DNA from: Kocuria sp. cx-455
Lineage (GTDB): Bacteria; Actinomycetota; Actinomycetes; Actinomycetales; Micrococcaceae
Direction of reading: 5' to 3'
NCBI RefSeq assembly: GCF_014698015.1
Contig: NZ_JACXBS010000002.1
Span: 248,001 to 312,000, forward strand
Length of the DNA stretch: 64,000 nucleotides
Shown here piece after piece: positions 1 through 8,900 of this stretch (positions within the stretch are counted from its first letter, which is position 1; every line of letters starts with the position of its first letter). A program made the position numbers and the translations under genes. A model generated the notes under the pieces. It did not search any database and was not told the origin of the DNA. It worked only from the letters and a program-made list of their open reading frames with translations.

Positions 1-139
1 CGCGTGGCGGGCGTCAAGCATGGATGTAAGCGCATAGGACTCCGATCGTCATATTCCGCGGCCCCCGCGCGTGATGTACTGATGCCACGCAGTGGCCACC
101 ATCGGTGACTGTCGCAACGGGAGGCACAGGGGGGACGAC

Positions 140-706
140 GTGCGCTGGGATGAACTGTTCGCGGACATGGAAGCGCAGCTGGCGCAGGCGGAACAACGCA
201 GTGTGGAACGTGAAGCCGCGGAAACCGCCAGGGCAGAGCTGTCCCGGCTGACGCTGGCGGAGCGCCTGTCGGCTCACCGGAATCACACCGTGCGGTTGTT
301 GCCGGCCCACGGTGACGTGCTCGAGGGAGAGCTGACGGACATCGGGGCGGGGTGGGCGGTGATTCGGGAACGTTATTTCCAGCACCTCGTGCCCTTGCAT
401 TCCGTGGTGTGGTGGGAGGGCCTCCACCGCCGCTTCGAGATCGACACACAGCGCGCTGTCCTGCGGAAATTAGGGATGGGGCATGTGCTCCGGGCCTTGG
501 CGGCCTCGAGAACTCATGTCCGGGTCCTGCTCCTGGATCCGACGTCCCGCGGAGACATTGACGGCACGCTGGATGCGGTCGGTCAGGACTTTTTCGACGT
601 TGCGCTGCACCCGGACGATCAATTTCGACGCCGCCACGCAGTCATGGCCGTGCGCACGGTACTTTTCGGGTCGGTAGCGCTGATCTCCTCACCGGATACC
701 GCTTGA
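140..706 (+). CDS. Conserved hypothetical protein with two Sm-like barrel repeats
   Basis: Function unknown; 188 residues. I start it at the GTG at 140, which follows a purine-rich ribosome site (gaggcacagggggg) and opens VRWDELFADMEAQL. An in-frame start at 92 is also possible but lacks such a site. Residues about 1-40 are a charged helix. Two stretches then look alike: a first block around VRLLPAHGDVLEGELTDIG ending VPLHSVVWWEGL, and a second around RVLLLDPTSRGDIDGTLDAVG ending AVMAVRTVLFGSVALI. The spacing (small turn, G-x-L/I-x-G-x-L, hydrophobic strand, basic strand, final hydrophobic strand) resembles Sm/SH3-like barrels, which is an inference. No signal peptide or membrane segment. It sits convergently beside a small HTH gene. 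Confidence 0.75.
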   Translation: MRWDELFADMEAQLAQAEQRSVEREAAETARAELSRLTLAERLSAHRNHTVRLLPAHGDVLEGELTDIGAGWAVIRERYFQHLVPLHSVVWWEGLHRRFEIDTQRAVLRKLGMGHVLRALAASRTHVRVLLLDPTSRGDIDGTLDAVGQDFFDVALHPDDQFRRRHAVMAVRTVLFGSVALISSPDTA

Positions 707-718
707 TCCGAACTCGGT

Positions 719-934
719 TCAGCCGAGGGATCCTTCGCGCACAGCCTGCTCGGTGCGTTCGTACCCCTTCTGGATGTATTCCTCCAGTTTCCGGGTTTCC
801 ACTCGCCATTGACCTCGGCCGCCCACCTGAATGGCCGGCAGTTCTCCCGTACGCACCATGGCGCGGGCCTGCGCCACTGAGATCGACAGGATCTCGGAGA
901 CATCCGACAGCGTGAGAAATCGCTGCTCTGCCAT
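719..934 (-). CDS. Small BldC/excisionase-type helix-turn-helix protein
   Basis: A 71-residue DNA-binding protein made almost entirely of one MerR/excisionase-like winged helix: TLSDVSEILSISVAQARAMV is the helix-turn-helix and GQWRVETRKLEEYI the wing and following helix. This size and pattern match the BldC-like family of actinobacteria, which bind DNA cooperatively and regulate transcription. The ATG at 934 is chosen because it gives the family length; the open frame upstream is Arg-rich and unlike the family. It is divergent from the SAF/CpaE-like genes across about 230 bp, so it may act on that promoter region (inference). The wing ends in charged residues and no extra domain is present. 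Confidence 0.8.
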   Translation of the reverse strand: MAEQRFLTLSDVSEILSISVAQARAMVRTGELPAIQVGGRGQWRVETRKLEEYIQKGYERTEQAVREGSLG

Positions 935-1165
935 GGAAGGGTTCGCCTCATCTCGCGTCTTTTGATGCACTTTGGTAGCTTCCAGTGTCCCACGGATTGG
1001 CGCGCGGTGTCGGGTTATGCACAAGAAATGGCCAATGCCCGCGGAACGAGGACGGCCAGATGTCCACATGTTGCGGGCCCTGATTTCCTCCGGGGCGGTT
1101 CACGGTGCACACTCGTGACAGATTCGGTGGGGGGCCGAATCGACCTCGGGGGAAGGGAAAAGTAG

Positions 1166-1822
1166 ATGTCCAGCGATGCTCGCAGCGACACAGCAACGGC
1201 ACAACGGTTCAAGAAACCGACATGGCGCGATCCCCGGCTGGTGGTCGGACTATTTCTGGTGCTCACATCCATTGCTGCGGTGGTGCTGCTGATTTCCGCC
1301 TTGAACCGCACCGAGCCCTATTACGTAGCCGCGCGCGATCTCTCGGTGGGGCAGCGAGTCACCGAGGAAGACCTCCTGCCGGTGGATGTCAGGCTCCAGG
1401 ACGCTTCCCAGCAGTACCTGGCCGCGGAAAGTGGTCTCAAGGACAACGACGTTCTGGTGCAGCGAGTTCCCAAGGGCCAGTTGGTCCCCACGAGTGCCGT
1501 GGGCACCGCTGATGCACTCGATCGCAGCCCCGTGGGTATCGCGCTGGAAACTCCCTTGCCGTCAGGAGCGGCGGCCGGCTCACGCGTGGATGTGTGGGTC
1601 GCGGACCAGAAGGCGTCCGGCCGCGGGTACCAGAGTCCCCGCAAATTGGTCCCCGGTGCCGAGATCTCCACGATCGAATCCGACAACTCGGCGCTGGGGA
1701 GTTCCACCGGCACCACGGTGCATGTCCTCGCCACGCCGGACCAGGTCGAGCCGTTGGTGGACGCCCTGGGTAACAGCGCCAAGGTCACGCTGGTTCTCAA
1801 CCCCACGGGTGGTGACTCGTGA
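1166..1822 (+). CDS. SAF domain protein, CpaB/RcpC-like (Flp pilus assembly)
   Basis: A 218-residue single-pass protein: a short basic N-terminus, a membrane helix at about residues 25-45 (VVGLFLVLTSIAAVVLLISA), then a periplasm-side SAF domain beginning YYVAARDLSVGQRVTEEDL. SAF domains of this type occur in CpaB/RcpC, accessory factors of tad (Flp) pili. Its GTGA stop/start overlap with the CpaE-like gene shows translational coupling. The other tad genes lie 18 kb away at 20.4-25.1 kb, so this pair is a detached part of the pilus system (inference). It is shorter than proteobacterial CpaB and lacks the RcpC C-terminal region, as expected in an organism without an outer membrane. Confidence 0.8.
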   Translation: MSSDARSDTATAQRFKKPTWRDPRLVVGLFLVLTSIAAVVLLISALNRTEPYYVAARDLSVGQRVTEEDLLPVDVRLQDASQQYLAAESGLKDNDVLVQRVPKGQLVPTSAVGTADALDRSPVGIALETPLPSGAAAGSRVDVWVADQKASGRGYQSPRKLVPGAEISTIESDNSALGSSTGTTVHVLATPDQVEPLVDALGNSAKVTLVLNPTGGDS

Positions 1823-3198
1823 GCATTTCCGTCGTGACGCTGGGGACGGGAACGTGGCCGCTGGTCGACCAGATCGAACGTCAGCACGGATCCGTCACCG
1901 TGGTGCGCCGATGCCTGGACCTCTCAGAACTCTTGGCCTGCGCTCACACGGGAATGGCCCGAGTGGCCCTCCTCGCCGAGGGCGCCGAGGAACTGACCGC
2001 GAGCCTGTTGGAACAACTGTCGCTGAGTTCGGTTCGGGTTCTGGTGCTCGCCGGCCACGATGAAATGCGCTTGGCGGCGCTGGGCGTCACCATTGTTCCC
2101 GAGGGGGCTTCGGGCGATCACGTCACCGGCCTGATCGAGCAGGTGGCGGACTCACCGGACCCCGCGCCGTCGTCCCGCGGGCATTCCCACACGGACGATC
2201 ATCCCCGAGCCGCCACGGCACCCGAGCCCAACCAGGCGACCACCCCGGATACGGACGACACCACCGTGGCAAGCGCCGACCCGAACCCGTTCCCGCACGG
2301 TGGCACCGGTCGCATCATCACAGTGTGGGGCCCAATGGGTGCCCCGGGGCGGACCGTCACGGCTCTGAACGTTGCCGCCGAGCTCGCGTTGACGGGGTCC
2401 ACTGTGCTGCTGGTCGACGCAGACACCTATGCGGCCTCGGTTGCGGCGAGCTTGGGCATGCTCGAGGAGGCCGCGGGTTTGGCTCAGGCGTGCCGGTTGG
2501 CTGACCAGGGGCGCCTGGACGGCGAGGGGTTGCAGCGCTGCGCCACACGAGTATCGGTGGCCGGGGCCACGATGGACGTGCTCACCGGGCTCACCCGCCA
2601 CGACCGGTGGCCGGAGGTCCGTGCCGCCGCTCTCGAAACCGTGCTGCGCCACGCCCGCAACGCCTATCACGCGGTGGTGGTGGATACGTCTTTCGGCCTG
2701 GAGTCGGATGAAGAGATCAGTGTGGACTCGGTGGCGCCTCGGCGTAATGCGGCCACGCTCAGCGCGTGCGCCCTGGCCGATACGGTGATTGCCCTGGGCT
2801 CCGCAGACGCCCTGGGGATTCCACGGTTGGTCAAGACACTGCCCGATCTCACGGACGCGGCACCCTCGGCGCGGTTGTTGCTGGTGATCAACAAACTGCG
2901 GAAGGCGTCGGTGGGGCGCTCCGGCCCGGATTCCGTGGCCGAGGCATGGGCGCGGTTCTCGCCCGGGCACGGCATCGACGCGACCCTCGACTGGGACCCC
3001 ACCGCGTGTGACGAGGCGCTGCTGGCCGGCGCGGTGCTGGCCGAGTCGGCCACCAAGAGTGAACTGCGGCAACAGATCACGCAGTTGGCCGCTCGCGCGC
3101 TGCGCCCCGAGGAAGATGCGGGCGCAGAGCTCTCGTCGCCCGGGCGGGCATCGGGGACTAGGCTTGGACAACGAATGGGCGCGTGGTTGCGCCGGTGA
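1819..3198 (+). CDS. CpaE/TadZ-like P-loop ATPase with altered Walker A
   Basis: A 459-residue MinD/ParA-superfamily protein. Residues 1-110 form a receiver-like N-terminal domain, 111-165 a Pro/Thr/Asp linker, and 166 onward the ATPase with GRIITVWGPMGAPGRTV followed by ALNVAAELALTGSTVLLVDAD. In CpaE/TadZ this class localises the pilus machine. The P-loop reads GPMGAPGRT, so the invariant GK lysine is arginine and the deviant-Walker lysine is absent. TadZ proteins are known to carry degenerate loops, so it may bind nucleotide without hydrolysis. It starts at GTG 1819, overlapping the upstream stop. The C-terminus (RLGQRMGAWLRR) is basic and possibly membrane-touching. Confidence 0.8.
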   Translation: MSISVVTLGTGTWPLVDQIERQHGSVTVVRRCLDLSELLACAHTGMARVALLAEGAEELTASLLEQLSLSSVRVLVLAGHDEMRLAALGVTIVPEGASGDHVTGLIEQVADSPDPAPSSRGHSHTDDHPRAATAPEPNQATTPDTDDTTVASADPNPFPHGGTGRIITVWGPMGAPGRTVTALNVAAELALTGSTVLLVDADTYAASVAASLGMLEEAAGLAQACRLADQGRLDGEGLQRCATRVSVAGATMDVLTGLTRHDRWPEVRAAALETVLRHARNAYHAVVVDTSFGLESDEEISVDSVAPRRNAATLSACALADTVIALGSADALGIPRLVKTLPDLTDAAPSARLLLVINKLRKASVGRSGPDSVAEAWARFSPGHGIDATLDWDPTACDEALLAGAVLAESATKSELRQQITQLAARALRPEEDAGAELSSPGRASGTRLGQRMGAWLRR

Positions 3199-3226
3199 TG
3201 TCCCCCCTGAAAGTGAGTGACCCGTT

Positions 3227-4792
3227 GTGGCGTTTACGGACCCCCTTCGTTCCATCGAGGATTTTGACGCCGGTGATGCGGAATGGTTGCACTTGTTGGT
3301 GGGGGACTGGCAGCTCGTGGCGGATCTGGGCTTCGCGGACCTGCTGCTGAGTTTCCCCAACCAGGTCATCTCCGCGCAGCACAGTCCCACGGGGGCCGCC
3401 ATCCCGGCTCCGGGCAGCGATTTCACGGTGCTGGCGCACGCGCGCCCCACCACGGGCCCCACCGCGTTCCACAAAGACATGGTGGGGGAAACCATTTCCC
3501 CGCGCGACTCCGCCCCCCTGCGGTCCGCGTGGGTGGACCGGCGCATGGAACGCTTCAAGCTCACCGCCACGGACGGGCAGCCCGCGGAATCGATCCTCGT
3601 GGTTCCGCTGGTCCGTAATCAACGCACCATTGCGGTGGTCAGTGTGCCCCTCGACTCGCATTTCGGGCACCCGGTGTCGCAAATGGAAACCGTCTACCGG
3701 GAAACCGCCCGGGACCTGTTGCGCATGGCCAACGAGGGTACATGGCCGGATTTCGCGGTGCGCAGCGATTCCCGCAGGGGCGCGCCTCGCGTGGGCGACG
3801 GCATGATGCGCCTGGACGAGCACGGCCGGGTGGCGTTCTGCTCGCCCAATGGGCTGTCCACGTTCCGCAGACTGGGCCACGAGGGCGATGTGACCGGTGA
3901 AAACCTTGTCGCGATTGCGCGCAAACTCGATGTCCGCGGCAACGGGGTGGACGAAACGATAGCCCCCGTGCTCGCGGGAACCATGCCGTGGCGCGGTGAG
4001 TTGGAGGCCGGGAACGTGTCCGTGACCCTGCGGGCGATTCCCTTGCGGCAGGGGTCGTCGCGCACCGGGGCCCTGCTGTTGTGCCGGGATGTGACGGAAC
4101 TACGGCGCAGGGACCTGCAACTGGTGTCCAAGGACGCCACCATTCGCGAGATCCATCATCGGGTGAAGAATAATCTCCAGACGGTGTCCGCACTCCTCCG
4201 GCTGCAATCCCGCCGTATGACCTCGGACGAGACGAAGCACGGACTGCAACAGGCGATGCGCCGCGTGAGCTCCATTGCCCGCGTTCACGAATCGCTGTCC
4301 CACGACATCTCGGATGACGTGGATTTCGATGAGTTGATTCGGCACCAGGTGAAACTTGCGGTGGAAATGGCATCGTCCACGCAGACGGTGTTCACCGAGG
4401 TGCGCGGCGAGTTCGGTTTATTACCGTCCAAGAGCGCCACGTCCATGGCGCTGGTCGTCAATGAGGTCGCGGCCAATGCCGTACAGCACGGGCTGAAGGA
4501 TCGAGACGGAACGGTCACTCTGCTGGTCGATCGGCTGCCCGACGTCGTCAACGATGCGGGGGAAGTGTGCCGGGTCATCGAGGTGACCGTGAGCGACGAC
4601 GGATGGGGCATGGGGGACACCGTGATCGAGGAGTCGGGTGCGAGCGCTTTCCGTCAGGCCGGTGACGGTGAGGGATTGGGTATGCAGATCGTCCGCACGC
4701 TCGTGGCCAGTGAACTCAAGGGAAAGATCCGCTGGCAACCGCGCGAGGGTGGGGGAACCAGAGTGGTGATTCAAGCCCAGTTTGCCGTGTGA
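3227..4792 (+). CDS. pdtaS: PdtaS-like sensor histidine kinase (HisKA_2)
   Basis: A soluble 521-residue histidine kinase. A GAF-like domain covers about 20-170, a PAS-like domain 190-295, then the H-box IREIHHRVKNNLQTVSALLR at about 307-326 (HisKA_2 family), and a HATPase_c domain with VNEVAANAVQHG (N box) and DDGWGMG (G1). This is the architecture of mycobacterial PdtaS, which phosphorylates the RNA-binding antiterminator PdtaR; no pdtaR is visible here. The start is GTG 3227 with a weak ribosome site, 28 bp after the CpaE-like gene. It converges on whiB1, the same pdtaS/whiB1 neighbourhood known from Mycobacterium. No membrane segment, so it senses a cytoplasmic cue. Confidence 0.85.
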   Translation: MAFTDPLRSIEDFDAGDAEWLHLLVGDWQLVADLGFADLLLSFPNQVISAQHSPTGAAIPAPGSDFTVLAHARPTTGPTAFHKDMVGETISPRDSAPLRSAWVDRRMERFKLTATDGQPAESILVVPLVRNQRTIAVVSVPLDSHFGHPVSQMETVYRETARDLLRMANEGTWPDFAVRSDSRRGAPRVGDGMMRLDEHGRVAFCSPNGLSTFRRLGHEGDVTGENLVAIARKLDVRGNGVDETIAPVLAGTMPWRGELEAGNVSVTLRAIPLRQGSSRTGALLLCRDVTELRRRDLQLVSKDATIREIHHRVKNNLQTVSALLRLQSRRMTSDETKHGLQQAMRRVSSIARVHESLSHDISDDVDFDELIRHQVKLAVEMASSTQTVFTEVRGEFGLLPSKSATSMALVVNEVAANAVQHGLKDRDGTVTLLVDRLPDVVNDAGEVCRVIEVTVSDDGWGMGDTVIEESGASAFRQAGDGEGLGMQIVRTLVASELKGKIRWQPREGGGTRVVIQAQFAV

Positions 4793-4863
4793 TCCGTGCC
4801 GTGCGGGGGTGGCCCGTCGCGGCCGGGTCCGCAGGTGCAGGCACTGACCCGGCTAGCATAAAT

Positions 4864-4891
4864 CCCCCGTGACCGTTGAGGATCACGAGGG
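4864..4891 (-). terminator. Possible terminator of whiB1
   Basis: An imperfect hairpin, cccccgtga / tcacgaggg with one mismatch and a 10-base loop, lies between the convergent pdtaS and whiB1 genes. Read on the minus strand it is followed by GATTTATG, a weak U tract. Confidence 0.4.
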
Positions 4892-4936
4892 CTTCACGAC
4901 AGCTTCCGGGCCGGAGACCTCAGAAGTTACAGAGTC

Positions 4937-5185
4937 TCAGGACGCGCGACGAGCACGTGCTGCACGGCGCTTGAGGGCGCGGCGCTCGTCTTCGCTCATA
5001 CCGCCCCATACTCCGGCGTCCTGGCCGGATTCGAGGGCCCACTGCAGGCAGGTGTCCATGACCTCGCACGTGCGGCACACGGCTTTGGCCTCTTCGATCT
5101 GCAACAGAGCGGGGCCGGTGTTACCCACGGGGAAAAATAATTCGGGGTCTTTCTCAAGGCATGCTGCGCGACTACGCCAATCCAT
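4937..5185 (-). CDS. whiB1: WhiB1-type iron-sulfur transcription regulator
   Basis: An 82-residue WhiB protein that would carry a [4Fe-4S] cluster on Cys9, Cys37, Cys40 and Cys46 (AACLEKDPELFF, VCRTCEVMDTCLQWAL). The turn GVWGGMSEDERRALKRR and a basic tail ARARRAS follow. WhiB1 binds the primary sigma factor region 4 and is essential and nitric-oxide sensitive in Mycobacterium. The ATG at 5185 follows GAAAGGAGC and gives the canonical MDWRSRAACL start; the open frame extends 35 codons further upstream without family resemblance. A 297-bp region separates it from the divergent membrane-protein gene and holds a terminator-like leader hairpin and a direct repeat. Confidence 0.95.
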   Translation of the reverse strand: MDWRSRAACLEKDPELFFPVGNTGPALLQIEEAKAVCRTCEVMDTCLQWALESGQDAGVWGGMSEDERRALKRRAARARRAS

Positions 5186-5296
5186 GATCTGCGGCGACGC
5201 TCCTTTCACGAAATCGGGTGTGTACGCGAGTACGGCACCACCATCGAGTGCGGGCTGAGCGCGGCAGGACAGTGTTGAGGGGGCGTACACACAGAA

Positions 5297-5319
5297 AAGG
5301 CCCGTGGTGGCCGGGCCTT
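5297..5319 (-). promoter_or_regulatory. Terminator-like hairpin in the whiB1 leader
   Basis: On the minus strand AAGGCCC, a 9-base loop, then GGGCCTT is followed by TTCTGTGTG. It lies about 110 nt upstream of the whiB1 ATG, after its likely promoter, so it would form in the 5' leader. The shape is that of an intrinsic terminator or attenuator; a control role is inference. Confidence 0.5.
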
Positions 5320-5348
5320 GTAAGATGATCTGTCCATTACTTTCTCAC

Positions 5349-5367
5349 GTGAACAACTCGTGAACAA
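5349..5367. repeat. Tandem GTGAACAA repeat in the whiB1 upstream region
   Basis: GTGAACAA occurs twice, separated by CTC, so the copies are 11 bp apart (one helical turn). They sit about 165-180 bp upstream of the whiB1 start, where a regulator could bind the same DNA face. The binding protein is unknown. Confidence 0.5.
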
Positions 5368-5482
5368 GGGTTTGAGCGTTATATCACATCGGAAGTTTTC
5401 CCTGATCAATGCGTCGATCATGACCGTGCGTGATGGTCATTAGAATGGGGGTGCCCGCTCACCCTCCAGGAAGGCACAGTCC

Positions 5483-5902
5483 ATGGTCCCCGCCTCTCAG
5501 CAGCAGTCTCCAGATCGCCCGTGGCCGGTGTGGTTGATCTGTGCGGTCGTCGGGCTGGAAGCCGTGGCACTGGCCTACGTGGGTGCGCGTTTTGTCATCT
5601 CCTTGTTTTCGGACCACGCCGTACCCACGGCAGGCATCGTTTTCGGTGCGGTGGTGATGCTGGGTGCCGCTGTGTGGCTGGGATCCGCGGCGTGGAGCAC
5701 GGTGAAGGGTTTACGGTGGCCCCGGGCCGCGATCCTGGTGTCGCAGGCCTTCCTGGTGATCGTGGGGATCTCCTTGACCCAGGTGGGTGCCCGGGCCGTC
5801 GGCGTCGCCTCCGTGGCCGCCGCAGTCATCACGCTCATTGCGCTGTTCAGCCGGCCCACCGTGGCCTGGATGGGGGAGTCCACGCGCTATCCGTCCGCAT
5901 GA
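5483..5902 (+). CDS. Hypothetical four-helix membrane protein
   Basis: A 139-residue integral membrane protein of unknown function. Hydrophobic helices lie at about residues 14-40, 48-70, 83-103 and 105-123, with loops containing WPRAAI and SRPTVAWMG. Short N-terminal tail MVPASQQQSPDRPW with the ribosome site CCAGGAAGG before ATG 5483. Small predicted membrane proteins of this form are common beside WhiB genes in Micrococcaceae, but I do not recognise a named family. Its last 16 bp overlap the 3' end of the convergent FtsK-like gene, so the two messages would be complementary at their ends. Confidence 0.75.
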   Translation: MVPASQQQSPDRPWPVWLICAVVGLEAVALAYVGARFVISLFSDHAVPTAGIVFGAVVMLGAAVWLGSAAWSTVKGLRWPRAAILVSQAFLVIVGISLTQVGARAVGVASVAAAVITLIALFSRPTVAWMGESTRYPSA

Positions 5903-8900
5903 GCGGTTTGGACATGTTCGGCAGTCCCGCGGTGGATCCAGTAACCACGCCCGGGTGACCCGCCCATCGGCATACCGGACAACGAGGCGCCGAACAAATC
6001 TCCGTCGTAGGCTTTCCTGGGCCTGAGCAGCAGCGTGTCTGCTGTGTGACGCCATGACATGAGCGGCGGAAACAGCGACGGCAGGCCGTCGCTCAGCCGC
6101 ACCGTCACGATCAGCCGCAGCCCTGTCCGGCCGCCGACGCCGCTCGTTCCGGTCCCCGGTTGCCACAGGGCCCCCAGGCGCTGGACCACTGCGGCGGGCA
6201 ATACGTCCGCATCGTCAATCAGCACGGTGGTACCCGGTTCCGCCTCGGCGAAGAGGTCATCCACGTCTCCCGGGGCGGCCGGGTGACAACGCGCCGGCGG
6301 CGTCTCGTGGAGTTGTCCGGCCACCGACTCCAAGTACGAACTGCGGCCCGAACGAGCAGGCCCCACCACCAACAACGTGGAACCGGGGGGCCAGTCGTGA
6401 ACGGCCGGAACATGGTCCGTTCCCACGCCGATGAGAAGACCGCGAACGGGTCGCGCCGGTCCGCTCCACCGATCGGGCAGCGGTCGGTAGCGGGGCCAGA
6501 TACCGGTGTCCGGTTCCGGTCGGGCGGTTCTCGGTGCGCCCTCCTCGCCGCGACCCGATTCCTCGGAGGCATCGCGAGGCCCGGCTGGAAGCTGGACCAC
6601 CGTGTGAACACCCTGTCCGCGAGAGGCCACCGCGGGCGCGCAGCGGTCAGCGGCAGCCCCCTGCAGGACGCCCCGCAACGGAATGGCCTTCACCGCGGGG
6701 AGTGTGGGCCAGTGCAACAGGGCCTCGGCGGTCTGATCCGCGGGAAAATACACCCGCGTTCGCGCCGCGGACGAGGCCCGCCCGACCGACAGGGACCGGT
6801 CACCGGCGAACACCGCCGCTATCCCCGCACGGGATCCGGAGGCCGCAATCGCCAGGAGATCGTCTTCGACAGGGGCCCACGGGCTCGAACGAAGGAGCGT
6901 GCAACACCGATCCCAATCCTCGACCAAGAGCACCGCCGGCGGAGCCGGGTCCGCCGTGCCATCCGAACCGGACAGGTACCGCTGCGACCCCGCCGAAAGC
7001 CGATCAAGAAGTCCTTTGAGACTCGCGATGTCCGCAGCGTCCGCTGTCCCGTGCAGCAGACCCTGCCGGGACCTCGTGAGGGCAGCGGCCCTGATCGTGG
7101 CGGTCGTCGAGATGACATAAACGGCTGGGGTGTCGCGGCCCGGGCCCGCCGAACGCGGACGCACCACCTGCTCCAGCACGGACAACAACGCCGCTGAGGT
7201 GTGCTCGGGCCGGCCGATGAGGAACAGTGCGCCGTCCGCCAGGAGGTGCCAGGATGCCCGGCCGGTCCAGTGTTCGGTGGAGTTCTCCGCGGGTCCCAGG
7301 TCCACGTGGCCCGGGGCGGTGGGAACCGCAACGGAACATTCCGGGAGCGGAGCGGGCACGGGACTCACCGAGACGTCCTCCGGGGACCTCGTCCCGTCCG
7401 GGTCAGGGAGGCACTCCGCGGTCGGCTGGCGTACCCGGTGGGCCCTAGCAATGTCGGCCACCACGCGCTGCACCCCGTTCACCGCGGCATCGGGGGTCTC
7501 CACCGCTCTGCTGGGGTGGCCGGGTTCGTTCCTGCCCACGAGGCGGACGCGGACACCGGTCACAGGGGGCGCGGCGCAACTCGTGAGAATGGCCGTCTGC
7601 ACTTCCACGGGAGCACCGTGGCCGGAGTCGATGAAAGCCCGCCCCGGAGTCTCGGCAGCAATGGCGGCGGCCAGCGGGCTCCCCACGACGTCCACGGAAT
7701 CCTGATCCGTCCGGACTCGCAGACAGACTGCCTGGGTGACATTGGCGCGCACATCCGAAGGGATCGCCCCTTGGGGGCGTTGAGTCGCCAGCACCAGATG
7801 GATTCCCAGGGACCGCCCCACGGTCGCGATCTTTGCGAGCTCGTCGCCGGCGGCGGGGAACGCGTCCACGAGCATTTTGACCTCGTCGACCACTATGACG
7901 AGCTCCCGGAACACCAGGGGCTCATGGGCACGCGACCGGTGCAGAACCCGTCGGAAGTCTGACAGGCCGTGCTCGGACAGGACGCGCTCGCGGCGTCGCA
8001 GTTCGGCGCGTAGGAACTCCAGGGCGCGCCGTACGTCCTCCGGCGCCAAATCGGTCAGCAGAGTGCACCGGTGGGGGAGCCCGCTGAGCGGTGCCAACGC
8101 GGCCCCGCCCTTGAAATCCACGAACAGGAACTCCACACGTTCCGGCGCGAACCGGCACGCAAGCGACGCCACGAAGGTCCGCAGCACCTCGGACTTGCCG
8201 CATCCCGTGGTGCCGGCGATCAGTACATGCGGATGCTCGTCACCGAGCGAAAGCTCCTCCACCCCGCGGCGAGACAGCCCGACCGCGGCGCTCAGGGACG
8301 GCAGGCGAGCGGTCGCGGCCCACACATCGGGGATCTGGTCGGGTTCGGGAAGAATCACATGAGAACCCACGGTATGCGGCAGTCCCGACACGTCGCGCAA
8401 CGAGGGAACGGTCGCCTGAACCCTCGACCACTGCTGCATGGCGTGCGCGAAGAGGGAGGCCGTCACGCCGTCGGCGCACAGGTTCATACGATCCCGGCCG
8501 GCGCTCGCGTCCAGACCGGGGACCGCATCAGGGACATCGCACGCAATGACCGCGGTGCTCTCCCACGTCAGGAGGGCGCCACCCGCGGTGGCATCGGCGC
8601 GCTCCCCGGGGACGGACACTATAAGCCGCACGCGTTCCCCGGTCACCGGGATCAGCGCGGCCGTCCGCGTGGAGTAAATTTCCAGCGCCGGGCCGACGAC
8701 CGAGCGGTGCCGTTGCGGGTCCACCACGTGCAACGTGGGAAGAAGCGGCGCCCGCCATCCCACGGCGGGATCGACAATGAGGTTCTGGAATGCCCCGGGG
8801 CCGGTCAACAACTGCACAGCCACGGCGTTGACCACGTTCTCTCGGTTCCGGGAGGGCAGCCTCACCTCCAGGTGGTGCACGCGTGACATGTCGATGAGTA

